This document shows positions 26,907-35,845 of a stretch of DNA of 64,000 bases, one piece after another. Source of the DNA: UBA1845 sp002338715. GTDB lineage: Bacteria > Planctomycetota > Phycisphaerae > UBA1845. How positions within the stretch are numbered: the stretch's first letter is position 1; each line of letters begins with the position of its first letter. Under the pieces are notes generated by a model. The model made no database searches. It saw only the letters and a program-made list of their open reading frames with translations, and was not told where the DNA came from. The position numbers and the translations under genes are program-made. Location of the stretch: positions 47,034-111,033 of the forward strand of contig DAORAL010000018.1 in the NCBI GenBank assembly GCA_035344155.1, written 5' to 3'.

Positions 26907-27565
26907 GATTCGTCTCCCTGGCACGCGTTGGCGACTGGTCGTCATCAACGCACTTGGCGAAGTCCCCCCTTAGGTCCCTCTTCCGATCCGCCTGACTTTG
27001 GCTCGTACCCTGAAAATCTGTCCCCTATCAGGTACGTCCTCTAATGAATACTACGCACAACAAACCCGATCGGATCTGACGATTCGGTCTGAATATGTCA
27101 GTTCTTATCGGTACCCTCCAAAATCCGTTCATCGGGCCCGATTTACGGTCAGGCCCTTTTCCAGAACCGTTGCCACCGGTCCAATGACGCGAGTCGGCCG
27201 GCGGTCCAGCAAAATTCAGCGCGCAAGCAATCGGTGCGCACGAATCGTACAATTCAGCATGTCGTGGGGATTCAGTCGTGGGGGGAGCACTGCCAACTGC
27301 TAAAGTATACGACAGAAAAAGTGGAACAGCAAATTGACTTTCGTTCTCGGACGACGCAAAACCGCGTTTGTTTCTGAACCTTGTCAACACTTACAGGCGT
27401 ATCGTACAGTTGTGTCGGATGTGTATCGGCGATATTTCCCGGCGCGGTCCGGCGTATGAAAATCACATCAAAAAGTGCCAGTTCGTGACACTTTCTCGTG
27501 AATAACATCACGATCTCCCAAAAAAATTTTTACAAAATTCGTGGAGTCGGTTGTTGCGAGGACGG
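26907..27565. other. Intergenic region between sigma factor and MacB-type permease
   Basis: About 660 bases with no convincing gene; open frames on either strand show no domain or good ribosome binding site. It must contain the leftward sigma factor promoter and the 3' end of the permease transcript. An imperfect hairpin with T run at 27470-27494 could end that transcript. The phrase GGGGACAGATTTTCAGGG (minus strand, near 27010-27030) is of a kind I recall at dispersed repeats, but is too short to classify. Confidence 0.5.
27470..27494 (-). terminator. Possible terminator downstream of the MacB-type permease
   Basis: On the minus strand AAAGTGTC...GGCACTTTTT forms a stem with one mismatch, followed by five T residues. 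It is about 70 bases after the permease stop codon. The stem is short, so confidence is limited. Confidence 0.4.
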
Positions 27566-28855
27566 TTATTGGTTGCGAAGCGCCTCAATTGGGTCAAGCT
27601 GGGCAGCTTTCATCGCCGGGTACATTCCAAAGAAAATCCCGATCATCACGCTCAGCCCGAAGCTCAAACCGATGGACCAGAACTTCACGATCGGGTTGCC
27701 CCAGGCGTAGATGTGGGCGATCGCGTAGGCGCCGGCGTATCCCAAAATGATCCCCAGCAGTCCGCCCGCCATCGAGATGACCGCCGTCTCGACGAGGAAC
27801 TGAATGGTGATGTGCAAACGTTTGGCCCCCAGTGCCCGCCGCACCCCGATCTCCCGGGTTCGCTCGGTGACGGTGGCGAGCATGATATTCATGATGCCGA
27901 TTCCACCAACCAACAGCGATATCCCCGCGATGGAACCCAACTGGTACTGCGAGTTCTGCTTTTTCTTCTCGGCGAGTTGCAACGTCCGGTAGGGGACCAC
28001 GATCTCGTAATCCACCTTCTCGTGGAGCAGTTGGAAGGTCCGGCGCGCCACCTCCGACACGGCGATCACGTTCTCGGTACTGTCCACCGCAAGGTACAGC
28101 GTGGTCAGGTCCACCCGCTTGAACTCTCGGGAAACCGACGATCCACGAACCGTGATGTCGCCGAACTGCTTGGAGGCGACCGTGAACGGGATGAAAATGT
28201 CCATGTTGATGTTGCGTTCTTCGACACCCTTGCGCGGGGTGCCGGCTGTCTTGACCCGATCGAGAACGCCCACAATCGTGTAGGGGGCTGTCTTGCTCGG
28301 CGTCGTGACCAACAGGTTTTGGCCCAGCGGATCTTCAATACCGAAAAGCAGATCGCCCACGTCGGCGCCGATCACGCAGACGGAACGGGACTCCATCTCG
28401 TCGGTCGTGCTCAGTACGCGGCCCCTTGCAGCCGAGGTGTTGACCGTGGCAAAGAACTCAGGCGTTGTTCCGAAGACATCGGTTTCCACTTGCCGGTCCC
28501 GGTAGCGAACCGCGTATGCAACCTGCTTGACCGGGACGACACGATCGAGATGGGGAACCGTCTTCTCGATGATCTCCAGATCCTTGTAAGTGATTCCGTA
28601 GGCGAGCATCTGCTGGTTGCCCTGCGACACCTGGATTTCGGCTTCGGGCTTGACCGAATTGACCACGATGTTCTGCGTACCCAGAAGTTGGATCATGCGC
28701 ATTTCGTCGGCGGACGCGGTCTCGCTGATCGATAACATGCAGATGACTGCCGCCACCCCGAAAATAATCCCGAGCGCGGTGAGCATCGTCCGCAACTTGT
28801 GCAGTCGCAGGCTGCTCATCCCCAGGCGAAGCATTTCGAGGCTGATGATATTCAT
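27566..28855 (-). CDS. MacB/FtsX-type ABC transporter permease
   Basis: A 429-residue membrane protein of the MacB/LolC/FtsX superfamily, which typically transmits ATPase strokes to a periplasmic domain to extrude or release lipoproteins, peptides or drugs. The N-terminus 'EMLRLGMSSLRLHKLRTMLTALGIIFGVAAVICMLS' is the MacB_PCD signature with the first helix. A periplasmic domain of about 230 residues follows. The C-terminal FtsX domain has 'GIGIMNIMLATVTERTREIGVRRALGAKR', then two helices and the terminal 'PAMKAAQLDPIEALRNQ', all diagnostic. The start is at ATG 28855. No ATPase or membrane-fusion gene is adjacent, so partners lie elsewhere. Confidence 0.93.
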   Translation of the reverse strand: MNIISLEMLRLGMSSLRLHKLRTMLTALGIIFGVAAVICMLSISETASADEMRMIQLLGTQNIVVNSVKPEAEIQVSQGNQQMLAYGITYKDLEIIEKTVPHLDRVVPVKQVAYAVRYRDRQVETDVFGTTPEFFATVNTSAARGRVLSTTDEMESRSVCVIGADVGDLLFGIEDPLGQNLLVTTPSKTAPYTIVGVLDRVKTAGTPRKGVEERNINMDIFIPFTVASKQFGDITVRGSSVSREFKRVDLTTLYLAVDSTENVIAVSEVARRTFQLLHEKVDYEIVVPYRTLQLAEKKKQNSQYQLGSIAGISLLVGGIGIMNIMLATVTERTREIGVRRALGAKRLHITIQFLVETAVISMAGGLLGIILGYAGAYAIAHIYAWGNPIVKFWSIGLSFGLSVMIGIFFGMYPAMKAAQLDPIEALRNQ

Positions 28856-29052
28856 GGTGGCTGCGTTCCACGCACCGTGGCGAATGCATAGACGTCGGCG
28901 CAAAAGGCAAGCGCCTCGCGTCACAAGATGCTACGGCAAGGAGTATATCGCGCCTCAAAAGCAAGTGGGGGGCATTTGGTCAGAACTTGTCGGTAACGAG
29001 CCGATGTCCGGGACTCGATGCACTCGATCAACCGGCTCGCCAGCACCAGCGA

Positions 29053-29937
29053 CTAGCCGGGAACTTCCAGGTCGATTTCCGACACTTCGCCGGCTTTAAT
29101 TGTGACGGTGACCGGATCGAGGTCGCCCAAGTCTTCGTGCCAACCGCCGATTTCATAATCGCCAGCCGGCAACTCGATGATGCAACTGCCGTCATCCCCG
29201 GTGGCTGCATGGTATGGGTGGTCAAAGACGCCGATGAAAGCACTCATCCACGGGTGCACGTCGCATTTGATCTTTACGATTTCGGCCCGTTTGAAAACGA
29301 TGTCACGCTCGTCACCCTTCATTGGCTGGGCAAAGTTCTCCGATCGCTGCTTCTCCGCGAACGTGTGGATGTTGTGCAGGGTCGAGTCGGAATTGCGGAC
29401 CGTAATCGCCTGATCAATCATTACCGTCTGAACGTGCGGGTCGTACATGCAGCCGCGTTGGTTCAGCAGCGCCTTGTCGGCAGGTGGGGTGAAATCTTTA
29501 TCGGTGGCGAAGTCTTTTACGAAGCAGATGACATTGCGGACGGTCATGTCCTTGTTGACCAAAAGGTTGGCGTTTCCAACCTTCTTCCCATTGTTGCCTT
29601 CGGCGCATTTGGGGTCGGCAGCCATATTGAGGACGACGCGATTGGGGCGGGTGGTGCCCAGATAGCGGGCAGTGATCTTCACCGTACCTTTGGCACCGTT
29701 GGCGGGTGGTGCTTGTATGTCATCAGTACCTGATGGTGCCGGGGTAGCGGCTGGCTTGGGTGTTGGCGTCGATGCCGGTTCCGGTGTCGATGTTGGCACC
29801 GACGATGGTGACGGCGTGGGAGAAGGTGATGGCTTGTTCTCTTTCGATGTCGGCGAACAGCCACCCGTCCAAAGCCCGATTGTCAAGATGGCAGCCGCCC
29901 ACGTCAGCGAATGACCGATTCCAATCTTTCCATTCAT
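29053..29937 (-). CDS. Cupredoxin-like lipoprotein
   Basis: A 294-residue probable lipoprotein: the signal peptide ends in the lipobox-like LWTGGC, so the mature protein would be lipid-anchored at Cys27. A Pro/Ser/Thr/Ala linker (about residues 30-75) leads to a folded domain. There, 'NSDSTLHNIHTF' offers a His and 'KIKCDVHPWM' provides the Cys-x2-His-x2-Met arrangement of type 1 copper sites, so a cupredoxin fold is likely. The last 60 residues ('GSCIIELPAGDYEIGGWHEDLGD') resemble the carboxypeptidase-regulatory beta-sandwich. Electron transfer in the periplasm is the natural inference. GGGAG precedes the ATG. Confidence 0.8.
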   Translation of the reverse strand: MNGKIGIGHSLTWAAAILTIGLWTGGCSPTSKENKPSPSPTPSPSSVPTSTPEPASTPTPKPAATPAPSGTDDIQAPPANGAKGTVKITARYLGTTRPNRVVLNMAADPKCAEGNNGKKVGNANLLVNKDMTVRNVICFVKDFATDKDFTPPADKALLNQRGCMYDPHVQTVMIDQAITVRNSDSTLHNIHTFAEKQRSENFAQPMKGDERDIVFKRAEIVKIKCDVHPWMSAFIGVFDHPYHAATGDDGSCIIELPAGDYEIGGWHEDLGDLDPVTVTIKAGEVSEIDLEVPG

Positions 29938-29977
29938 TTATTTGTCTCCCGTTCGTTGATTCGATCAGCCGCCTTGG

Positions 29978-30568
29978 TTACGCAGAACCTCCACCGGAAC
30001 TCGAAGCTTCACCGGACCCTGCGGAATTCTGGCCCTGGTCCGATCCTTTTGATCGTTGACGTCGGGATCGCCGCCCGCGGTTGCGCGAACCGCCGCCACG
30101 TTTGCTTCCGCTTCGCTGCGAACCATTGCCGCCATTGTCTTTCTTTTCACCGTTGGCAGATTTCGATTCGCCGCGGTTGCCCTTGTCTTTGCCGTTCCCG
30201 TTCTTTCCGGAATCGGATGAACCATCGCGACGCGAACCACCACGCCGTCCTCCGCGTCCGCGACGACTTGATGATTCCTTTTCGACCACCGGTTTGGATG
30301 CGTAACCTTCTTCAATGTCGATGCCGAGTTTCACCTGGCATGCCGGGCAATAGAACTTCGCGCCCTCGACAACCTTGGGCTCTGATTCGGGTTCTTCACC
30401 ACCGACCAATGCCAGTCGCACCCATCCACCGTGCATGGCCTCCTTGGCGATGACCGACTCATCACAGTCGCCGCAGGGGAAAACGGTTGCCGGGTCACTG
30501 CCCATGGTCTTTGAGGCAAGCTCCCACCAACCCCACTGCTCAGTATCTTTGATCTGAATCTTTTCCAT
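29978..30568 (-). CDS. Zinc-ribbon protein with Arg/Gly/Ser-rich tail
   Basis: An unrecognised 196-residue protein. The N-terminal 95 residues contain two CxxC pairs (CGDC and CPAC, about 40 residues apart) that could bind one zinc ion. The remaining 100 residues are extremely low in complexity, rich in Arg, Gly, Ser, Lys and Asn, with RG-type motifs (SRRGRGGRRGGSRRD), and are surely disordered. The tail resembles RNA-binding RGG regions. It has no signal peptide. A cytoplasmic RNA-associated role is plausible but unproven. It lies 40 bases upstream of the cupredoxin-like gene on the same strand. Confidence 0.75.
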   Translation of the reverse strand: MEKIQIKDTEQWGWWELASKTMGSDPATVFPCGDCDESVIAKEAMHGGWVRLALVGGEEPESEPKVVEGAKFYCPACQVKLGIDIEEGYASKPVVEKESSSRRGRGGRRGGSRRDGSSDSGKNGNGKDKGNRGESKSANGEKKDNGGNGSQRSGSKRGGGSRNRGRRSRRQRSKGSDQGQNSAGSGEASSSGGGSA

Positions 30569-30668
30569 TCGCTATCCGTACCGCATTCGTAAACTGAAAA
30601 AACGGCATAAAAGGTACTGCGAAGTTAACCGAACCGTGCCAAACTGCCAACAAAAGAACTTTACAGGA

Positions 30669-31736
30669 TCAGCGTGTTCGATTGCCCGCCCAATGCGAAT
30701 CATCGAACGATGGTTTGTCGGCTTGGGGTGTGGGTTCTAATTGAAAGGGTTCATACCTCGCGCTGTATTGCTCGTTTTCCCGCGTCCCCGAAGCTTGCAG
30801 ATAGGCGATGGCGTCGTTTTCCCTCTGAACATACGCCCGCATGAACACGCCGACCCAGTCGGCTGCGACCGCAATCGTCGCCTCTCGGTCGACAAGCTGC
30901 GCGTTTGCGTCGGTGATGGTTCCGGGCGGATTGTCCAGATCGTTGACGGCAAAGTGGTTGGCCCCTGTCAGTCCAATCAGTTGCTTGTCGCCGTCATGAA
31001 TTGCGTCGTAGGTTCGTTCGATATCCTGCTCGCGGGCGACGCCGTCACGTTCGCCCAGCATGATCTGGATCGCAATCCCTTTCGAATCGACCGCTATGAT
31101 CTGGTCGTCGGGCGTTACCAGATGCGATGCATACGTCGCTACCGCACGAACCGCGGCGGACGCTTCAAAAGGCGCAGCACAAAACGGAAAATTGCAGTCG
31201 CCTTGGACGTAGGTCAGTGCCGTCGCGCCACCAAAGGAATGTCCGACGAGACCAATCCGATCCAGGTCTGGGATGCCACAAAGCAGATCGCCCTGCGTGA
31301 CCGATTTGACCGCCAATGCGTCGAGCACCTCCTGCACGCTGTCCGTTGAAGTAAAGTAGCCAAGCAGCGAATCGTGGTTGGCGGCTGCGACGACAAATCC
31401 GTGGGCAGCAAGACGTGTACAGAATTGTGTGTAATAGGATTTGTGGACCCGTGCGCCTTGAAGCAGGACCAGCAGCGGCGTCGGTGAAGTGACACCGGTT
31501 GGCACATACACGTCGATGGCGCTGGCCCCGCTCTGGAACGAGTCCGTGGTTCGTGCAACTGTCGCATAAACCGGCGCGCCAACGCCTTCCAGGCCCATGC
31601 CGCTCACATTAAACTGAACGGTTATGGAAGGGTCAATTGCGGATTCAAGACAACCAACGGCAAATAGCATCAAGACCAACGAGAGATGCGCACCCAAGCC
31701 AGAACCCAGGTTGTAAAGCGAGCGTCGTCGGATCAT
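30669..31736 (-). CDS. Secreted alpha/beta hydrolase (PAF-acetylhydrolase/dienelactone type)
   Basis: A 355-residue exported hydrolase. After an N-terminal membrane-type segment, LFAVGC looks like a lipobox, so it is probably a lipoprotein. The core has 'TPLLVLLQGARVHKSYYTQFCTRLAAHGFVVAAANH', typical of alpha/beta hydrolases, and the nucleophile elbow 'GLVGHSFGGATAL' (Ser in GHSFG). A later acidic residue and a late His ('TGANHFAVND') would complete the triad. The substrate is unknown; esters or lactones are likely. The ATG at 31736 overlaps the Nudix stop codon (ATGA), so the two are coupled. The open frame extends to 31793 but lacks a better start. Confidence 0.8.
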   Translation of the reverse strand: MIRRRSLYNLGSGLGAHLSLVLMLFAVGCLESAIDPSITVQFNVSGMGLEGVGAPVYATVARTTDSFQSGASAIDVYVPTGVTSPTPLLVLLQGARVHKSYYTQFCTRLAAHGFVVAAANHDSLLGYFTSTDSVQEVLDALAVKSVTQGDLLCGIPDLDRIGLVGHSFGGATALTYVQGDCNFPFCAAPFEASAAVRAVATYASHLVTPDDQIIAVDSKGIAIQIMLGERDGVAREQDIERTYDAIHDGDKQLIGLTGANHFAVNDLDNPPGTITDANAQLVDREATIAVAADWVGVFMRAYVQRENDAIAYLQASGTRENEQYSARYEPFQLEPTPQADKPSFDDSHWAGNRTR

Positions 31737-32314
31737 TTTCTTTGCGCTTTTGTGCCGGTGCTCGAGCGTTGGGTCACCGGGCGCTGAAGCCACTTGCGGC
31801 GCATCCGGAGGATCGACTCGTCAAGATTCATTTGCAACAGCTCCTGTGCATCGAACCATTGGAGGTCATGCGACTCGTCGCTGATGACCAGTTTCTTGCT
31901 GTCGGATTGGAGCAGAAATCGGACGTCGAAGTGTTCGTGGGCCGGGAGGCCGTTGTGCGCCGGGATCGTGTGAATATCCAGGTCGAAAATCTTCGGATCG
32001 ACGACACAGATGTCTTCGATACCCGATTCTTCTTGTGCCTCGCGCATCGCCACCTCAATGATATCGCATTGACCATCAGCATGACCGCCGACCTGAAGCC
32101 AGCAATTCAGCTTGCGATGGTGCGTCAGTAGAACCTTGCAACCGGTCGGGTCCAAAAGCCATGCCGCCCCCGTGATATGCCCACAAGCCAGCGAACGCTC
32201 GAAGCAGTCGGGATTGGACCGCACAAACGCGACGAAACGTTGTCGGCATTGCTCGTCGCGATCGTCTGAAGGGGTGTATTGCTCCAACAAATCCAGAATC
32301 ATCTGTCGATGCAC
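31733..32314 (-). CDS. Nudix hydrolase
   Basis: A 193-residue Nudix protein hydrolysing nucleoside diphosphates linked to another moiety. The Nudix box is GGHADGQCDIIEVAMREAQEESGI. The core REAQEESG is intact, while the usual first Glu of the box is replaced by Cys, as in a subgroup with weaker conservation there. No signal peptide is present. It is translated from a GTG at 32314 with AAAGGA upstream, or from an ATG four codons later. The gene overlaps that of the secreted hydrolase. Substrate specificity cannot be inferred. Confidence 0.88.
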   Translation of the reverse strand: MHRQMILDLLEQYTPSDDRDEQCRQRFVAFVRSNPDCFERSLACGHITGAAWLLDPTGCKVLLTHHRKLNCWLQVGGHADGQCDIIEVAMREAQEESGIEDICVVDPKIFDLDIHTIPAHNGLPAHEHFDVRFLLQSDSKKLVISDESHDLQWFDAQELLQMNLDESILRMRRKWLQRPVTQRSSTGTKAQRK

Positions 32315-32815
32315 GCGATGGTTTCCTTTTGTTGCGGTCGACTGTTCGTCAGAAGTTGGCTAATAGAGCCCGACAAAAAATCCACCAGTTTGGTTTCATC
32401 AAGGTAGCGATTGGCGCAAACCCGGGAGCAAACAGCCACACCGAACGGATGCACGGAAACAATCGCACCAGCGACATTGACCGCGTTCATTCCGCAGCGA
32501 AATCGCTGCCAAAGTTGCCCCCAACGTCCTGCCGGCATGGCATCATGAATGGGGCATCCCCGGCGAAATCGTCCGCGCGGTGCCTGCGTCGGAAAACATT
32601 ATATGAGCAGTCATGCGGACGTGCACGACATTCAGACACCCGGTGGGGAGTATTTATCGAGGTTGAATCTTGGGGGGCATGCTCCATATCATGTCATCGG
32701 TTCACCCGATTGGGGTCGCGCGATTTGTGCAGAACCGGTCGATTGGCGTGGACTTGATTTCCCGTCAGGCAGTTTTCGCTTGAGCGTTTTGAAACGATGA
32801 AAGGTGGCTTGGGTT
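32315..32815. other. Intergenic region before msrA without a supported gene
   Basis: About 500 bases between the Nudix gene (minus) and msrA (plus). A short open frame at 32549-32800 (83 codons) has no recognisable domain and no ribosome binding site. Promoters for both flanking genes must lie here. Confidence 0.5.
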
Positions 32816-33292
32816 ATGAATCTTGAGAAGGCGACATTTGCAGCCGGTTGTTTCTGGGGCGTCGAGGCGCATTTCAGAAGTATTCGCGGTGTTGTCGATG
32901 CGGCTGTTGGTTATTGCGGTGGGACAACGACCAACCCAACCTACGAAGAAGTGTGCCGCAAGAACACCGGTCATGCAGAAGCCGTCGAGGTTGATTTCGA
33001 TCCCGACACCGTCAGCTATGAACAACTGCTCGATGCGTTTTGGAACATGCACGATCCAACCACGCTCAACCGTCAAGGGCCCGACGTTGGTTCGCAATAC
33101 CGCTCGTCGATCTTCGTCCACAACGATGAGCAGCGCCGGCTCGCGGAAGCATCGAAAGAGCAACGCAATGCCAGCGAGCGGTACAAAGGATCGATCGTCA
33201 CCGAAATCTGTGATGCACCAACGTTCTACCGCGCCGAAGAATACCACCAACGCTACGTCGAAAAGAACGGAGGAGCCGCCTGCTCCATGTAG
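32816..33292 (+). CDS. msrA: Peptide methionine sulfoxide reductase MsrA
   Basis: MsrA repairs the S form of oxidised methionine in proteins, using thioredoxin. The 158-residue product contains the catalytic 'FAAGCFWGVEAHF' motif (nucleophile Cys in GCFWG), 'GYCGGTTTNPTYEEVCRKNTGHAEAVEVDFDP', 'TTLNRQGPDVGSQYRS' and 'YHQRYVEKN', all classical. An additional cysteine near the C-terminus (GGAACSM) may be the resolving residue. The ATG at 32816 follows AGGTGG and gives the expected N-terminus; an in-frame GTG at 32804 is an unlikely start. It is a single-domain MsrA; MsrB is not adjacent. Confidence 0.96.
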   Translation: MNLEKATFAAGCFWGVEAHFRSIRGVVDAAVGYCGGTTTNPTYEEVCRKNTGHAEAVEVDFDPDTVSYEQLLDAFWNMHDPTTLNRQGPDVGSQYRSSIFVHNDEQRRLAEASKEQRNASERYKGSIVTEICDAPTFYRAEEYHQRYVEKNGGAACSM

Positions 33293-33777
33293 CCGTCACT
33301 CCCGAATTGCTCCAATGACTGCGTTAAATCGGCATGTAGTCTGTACCATCGGTCACCCGTTTCGATGGAATCGCGCGTCAAGTTGCGAATTGGGGAACAC
33401 ACACTAGGAGTGTCGCAGTATGGCACAAGAATCTTGTCCATCTTCCCAATCGCGGCCGTTTTGGTAGCAATTGAGGGTGAATATTGTACGCACTCTTCAG
33501 GATCGCGCAAACAATTTAGGCTTGCTGGCGAGAATTTTCGCATAAAAAGCTTGCCCAATGGCAAAGTCCGCGCGATGTTCTGCGGTTGAGAGAGCACGAT
33601 GCTTCTTTCCCCTCCTCCTGAAGAAGGCGTCGCGAAAGCGTTTAACGTATTTCGTGGCGCCTTCGTTCATCGATGTTCGTTCAACCATGGGCTTCACCAA
33701 AGCGTTGTCGCATGCGACTGTGATTCAGACTATGGCGGTACGCGAATGGATACGGTTCGCTCGTCAGCTTGGTGCGG
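33293..33777. other. Intergenic region between convergent msrA and aat
   Basis: About 485 bases. Open frames (33365-33589 plus, 33253-33597 minus) have no recognisable domain or start signal. No hairpin with a T run was found by eye. It may be eroded coding sequence. Confidence 0.45.
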
Positions 33778-34362
33778 TCAGTCGACAAATGCGCATTGCG
33801 CTTCAAGCGCCCGCGCCAATCGCTTCTGGTATTCGTCGCGCGGAATTTCAAGGCAGTTGAATTGTTTGAGGTGGTCGGTGGTGAACTGCGTGTCGAGCAA
33901 TTGGAAGCCGCGCTCGCGCATGCGCTCGACCAAATAGACGAGCGCAATTTTCGACGCATTGGTTTCGCGATGAAACATGCTCTCTCCGCAAAAGACCCCG
34001 CCAATCGCCACACCGTACAGCCCGCCAACCAGTTCGCCATCGCGCCAGGTTTCGACCGAGTGGGCAAACCCAATCCGATTCAATTCGATGTACGCTTCGC
34101 GGATTTCGTCGCTGATCCACGTCCCCTCGTGCCGGTCGGCGCAGGCATCAATAACCTGCGCAAACGCCTGGTCGACGCGCAGCTCAAACGGTTTCTGTCG
34201 ATAGAGTTTTGCGAGGTTGTTGGGAACGTGAAAATGATCCAGGTCGAAAATCGCCCGAGGGTCCGGAGCAAACCAGAGGATCTCGCCATCGTCGTCGGCC
34301 ATTGGGAATATGCCTTGCGAATAGGCGCTAAGCAATAACCGAGGTGTGAGCTTGATGTTCAT
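33778..34362 (-). CDS. aat: Leucyl/phenylalanyl-tRNA-protein transferase
   Basis: Aat attaches Leu or Phe from aminoacyl-tRNA to N-terminal Lys or Arg of proteins, marking them for ClpS-ClpAP degradation. The 194-residue product shows the family motifs: 'LLLSAYSQGIFPMADDDGEILWFAPDPRAI', 'TWISDEIREAYIELNRIGFAHSVETW', 'GELVGGLYGVAIGGVFCGESMFHRETNASK' and 'FQLLDTQFTTDHL'. The ATG at 34362 overlaps the stop of the upstream HAD gene (ATGA), so they form a coupled pair. The family is usually 200-240 residues, so this is a short but complete member. Confidence 0.95.
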   Translation of the reverse strand: MNIKLTPRLLLSAYSQGIFPMADDDGEILWFAPDPRAIFDLDHFHVPNNLAKLYRQKPFELRVDQAFAQVIDACADRHEGTWISDEIREAYIELNRIGFAHSVETWRDGELVGGLYGVAIGGVFCGESMFHRETNASKIALVYLVERMRERGFQLLDTQFTTDHLKQFNCLEIPRDEYQKRLARALEAQCAFVD

Positions 34363-35120
34363 CGCGACGTAAGTGTTTCGATCTGGAAATGTTCGAGCAA
34401 GTCGCAAATCTGGCGGATCAGAATCTCGGGACGGTATTTTGGCTTGGTCGGCATCGTTGTTCCACGAAGGGCTGCATACATGCCAACCCGATGCGCACCA
34501 ATGACATCGATGTGCGGCTTGTCGCCAACGTACAGTGCACGATTCGCATCCACGCCCAGTCGATCCAGCGCCGCGTTGAAAATCCGGGGATTCGGTTTGG
34601 GGACCCGCTCCACACACGAGTAGACCCGAACGGAGAAATACTCGAGCAAACCTTCCTGAGCCAAGTGATCTTCGATGCCGGACGGCGGGGCGACGGTGTT
34701 GGATATCAGTCCGATCTTCAAACCGGCTGATCGAAGCGCGCGAAGTGCATCGGCCGTCTGCGGATGGGCACGGGCCAACGCTTTGTTTGGACTGTACAGC
34801 AGTCGACCCACCTCGTTGGCCTTGTGGTCATCCAACTTGATGCCCATTGCCTGATGCAGTTGAGCCAATTCAAACATCGGATCGAGTTCTGCCGCCGTGA
34901 GTCGCGACCAGACATAGGCCCGCGCCAACCGCGCAATCACGCGACGGCGATACACGTTGACGGGTGGAGGCGAATGCCCGAGCGACACCAGGTATTGGCG
35001 AGCCAACGCCGCACCCGATTTCAACTCGGTGTACGATTCCTTGCGATCGAAATCGAGCAGGGTTCCGCCGATGTCAAAGACGACGGCTTGGATGTTTTTG
35101 ATCCAGTCCACAACGAGCAT
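34359..35120 (-). CDS. HAD-superfamily hydrolase (phosphatase-like)
   Basis: A 253-residue HAD hydrolase. Motif I is 'VVFDIGGTLLDF', where the second Asp of DxDxT is Gly; this variant is common in HAD phosphatases with modified chemistry. Motif II 'KIGLISNT' and motif IV 'ALYVGDKPHIDVIGAHRVGM' are present. Cap-like helices lie between residues 30 and 120. It precedes aat with a 4-base overlap, an arrangement I do not know as a classical operon. It could be a phosphoglycolate or nucleotidase-like enzyme; the substrate is not inferred. The start at 35120 lacks a strong ribosome binding site. Confidence 0.83.
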   Translation of the reverse strand: MLVVDWIKNIQAVVFDIGGTLLDFDRKESYTELKSGAALARQYLVSLGHSPPPVNVYRRRVIARLARAYVWSRLTAAELDPMFELAQLHQAMGIKLDDHKANEVGRLLYSPNKALARAHPQTADALRALRSAGLKIGLISNTVAPPSGIEDHLAQEGLLEYFSVRVYSCVERVPKPNPRIFNAALDRLGVDANRALYVGDKPHIDVIGAHRVGMYAALRGTTMPTKPKYRPEILIRQICDLLEHFQIETLTSR

Positions 35121-35191
35121 GATAGGGCATGACGAAGCCGTCCGCCAAAGTTGACACGACGCAAAATCGCGTTAATGCTAAAGCCGATTTG

Positions 35192-35782
35192 TCATGCGCG
35201 GTTGCGATAGAGTTGCTTGTCCACGACAGCCGCCATCGCCGCGGTATCCAGCCCACCACCCAGAAATTGATTGATCGAATCGATGCGGTCGGAAGGGTCG
35301 GAGATTAACCGATTGTAATTGACGTACAGCGTCTCCATGACGTCATGTTTCTGCAGAAAGTCCGTCACCTGCTCCAGGTGCAGCAGGAACATCCGCTTCA
35401 TTTCGTCGTCGGAAATCTCGGGCTTGTACGTCCCGCGCCGAATGAGCATTTTCTTCTGCGACGCGAGCACCTCGTCGATGTTTCGGCGCATGAAAATGAT
35501 CTTGTAACGAATCGATCCGTCCGTCGGCAAGTCCAGCAGCAATTGCGAGATCGCCTTGATCACTTTGCCGTCTGCGTCGAGCAGCCAATCGGCGTCTGAT
35601 TTTATTTTCTTGATGCGTTCGAGTTCAAAGTAGCCTTTGGGATTGTCTTCGTCAGCGGTGCGTTCGCCGTCAACGACCAGGTCCATTCCGCCGGCTTGCA
35701 GCATCGACATCATCATCGATGTGCCCGATCGGGGCAGTCCGGAAACAAGCGTGACATTTGCGGGGGTATTCTGTGCGTTCAT
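35192..35782 (-). CDS. Sulfotransferase-family protein
   Basis: A 196-residue member of the P-loop sulfotransferase superfamily, which moves sulfate from PAPS onto an acceptor. The 5'-phosphosulfate-binding loop 'VSGLPRSGTSMMMSMLQAGG' is clear at the N-terminus, and 'IIFMRRNIDEVLASQKKML' matches the 3'-phosphate-binding region. The protein is short and contains a mainly helical C-terminal half. No signal peptide is present, so it is cytoplasmic. The acceptor is unknown; a link to the sulfatase-fold enzyme in this window is only suggestive. It is isolated between the HAD gene and the DHH gene, all minus strand. Confidence 0.82.
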   Translation of the reverse strand: MNAQNTPANVTLVSGLPRSGTSMMMSMLQAGGMDLVVDGERTADEDNPKGYFELERIKKIKSDADWLLDADGKVIKAISQLLLDLPTDGSIRYKIIFMRRNIDEVLASQKKMLIRRGTYKPEISDDEMKRMFLLHLEQVTDFLQKHDVMETLYVNYNRLISDPSDRIDSINQFLGGGLDTAAMAAVVDKQLYRNRA

Positions 35783-35845
35783 GCGGCTGATCTTACTCGA
35801 TTTTAGAAATTGGTGTCATGCAGTGATCACGGTTGGCCAATGGAG

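Noticed and set aside
32549..32800. 83-codon frame before msrA
   Set aside because: No ribosome binding site or similarity; its composition looks random.
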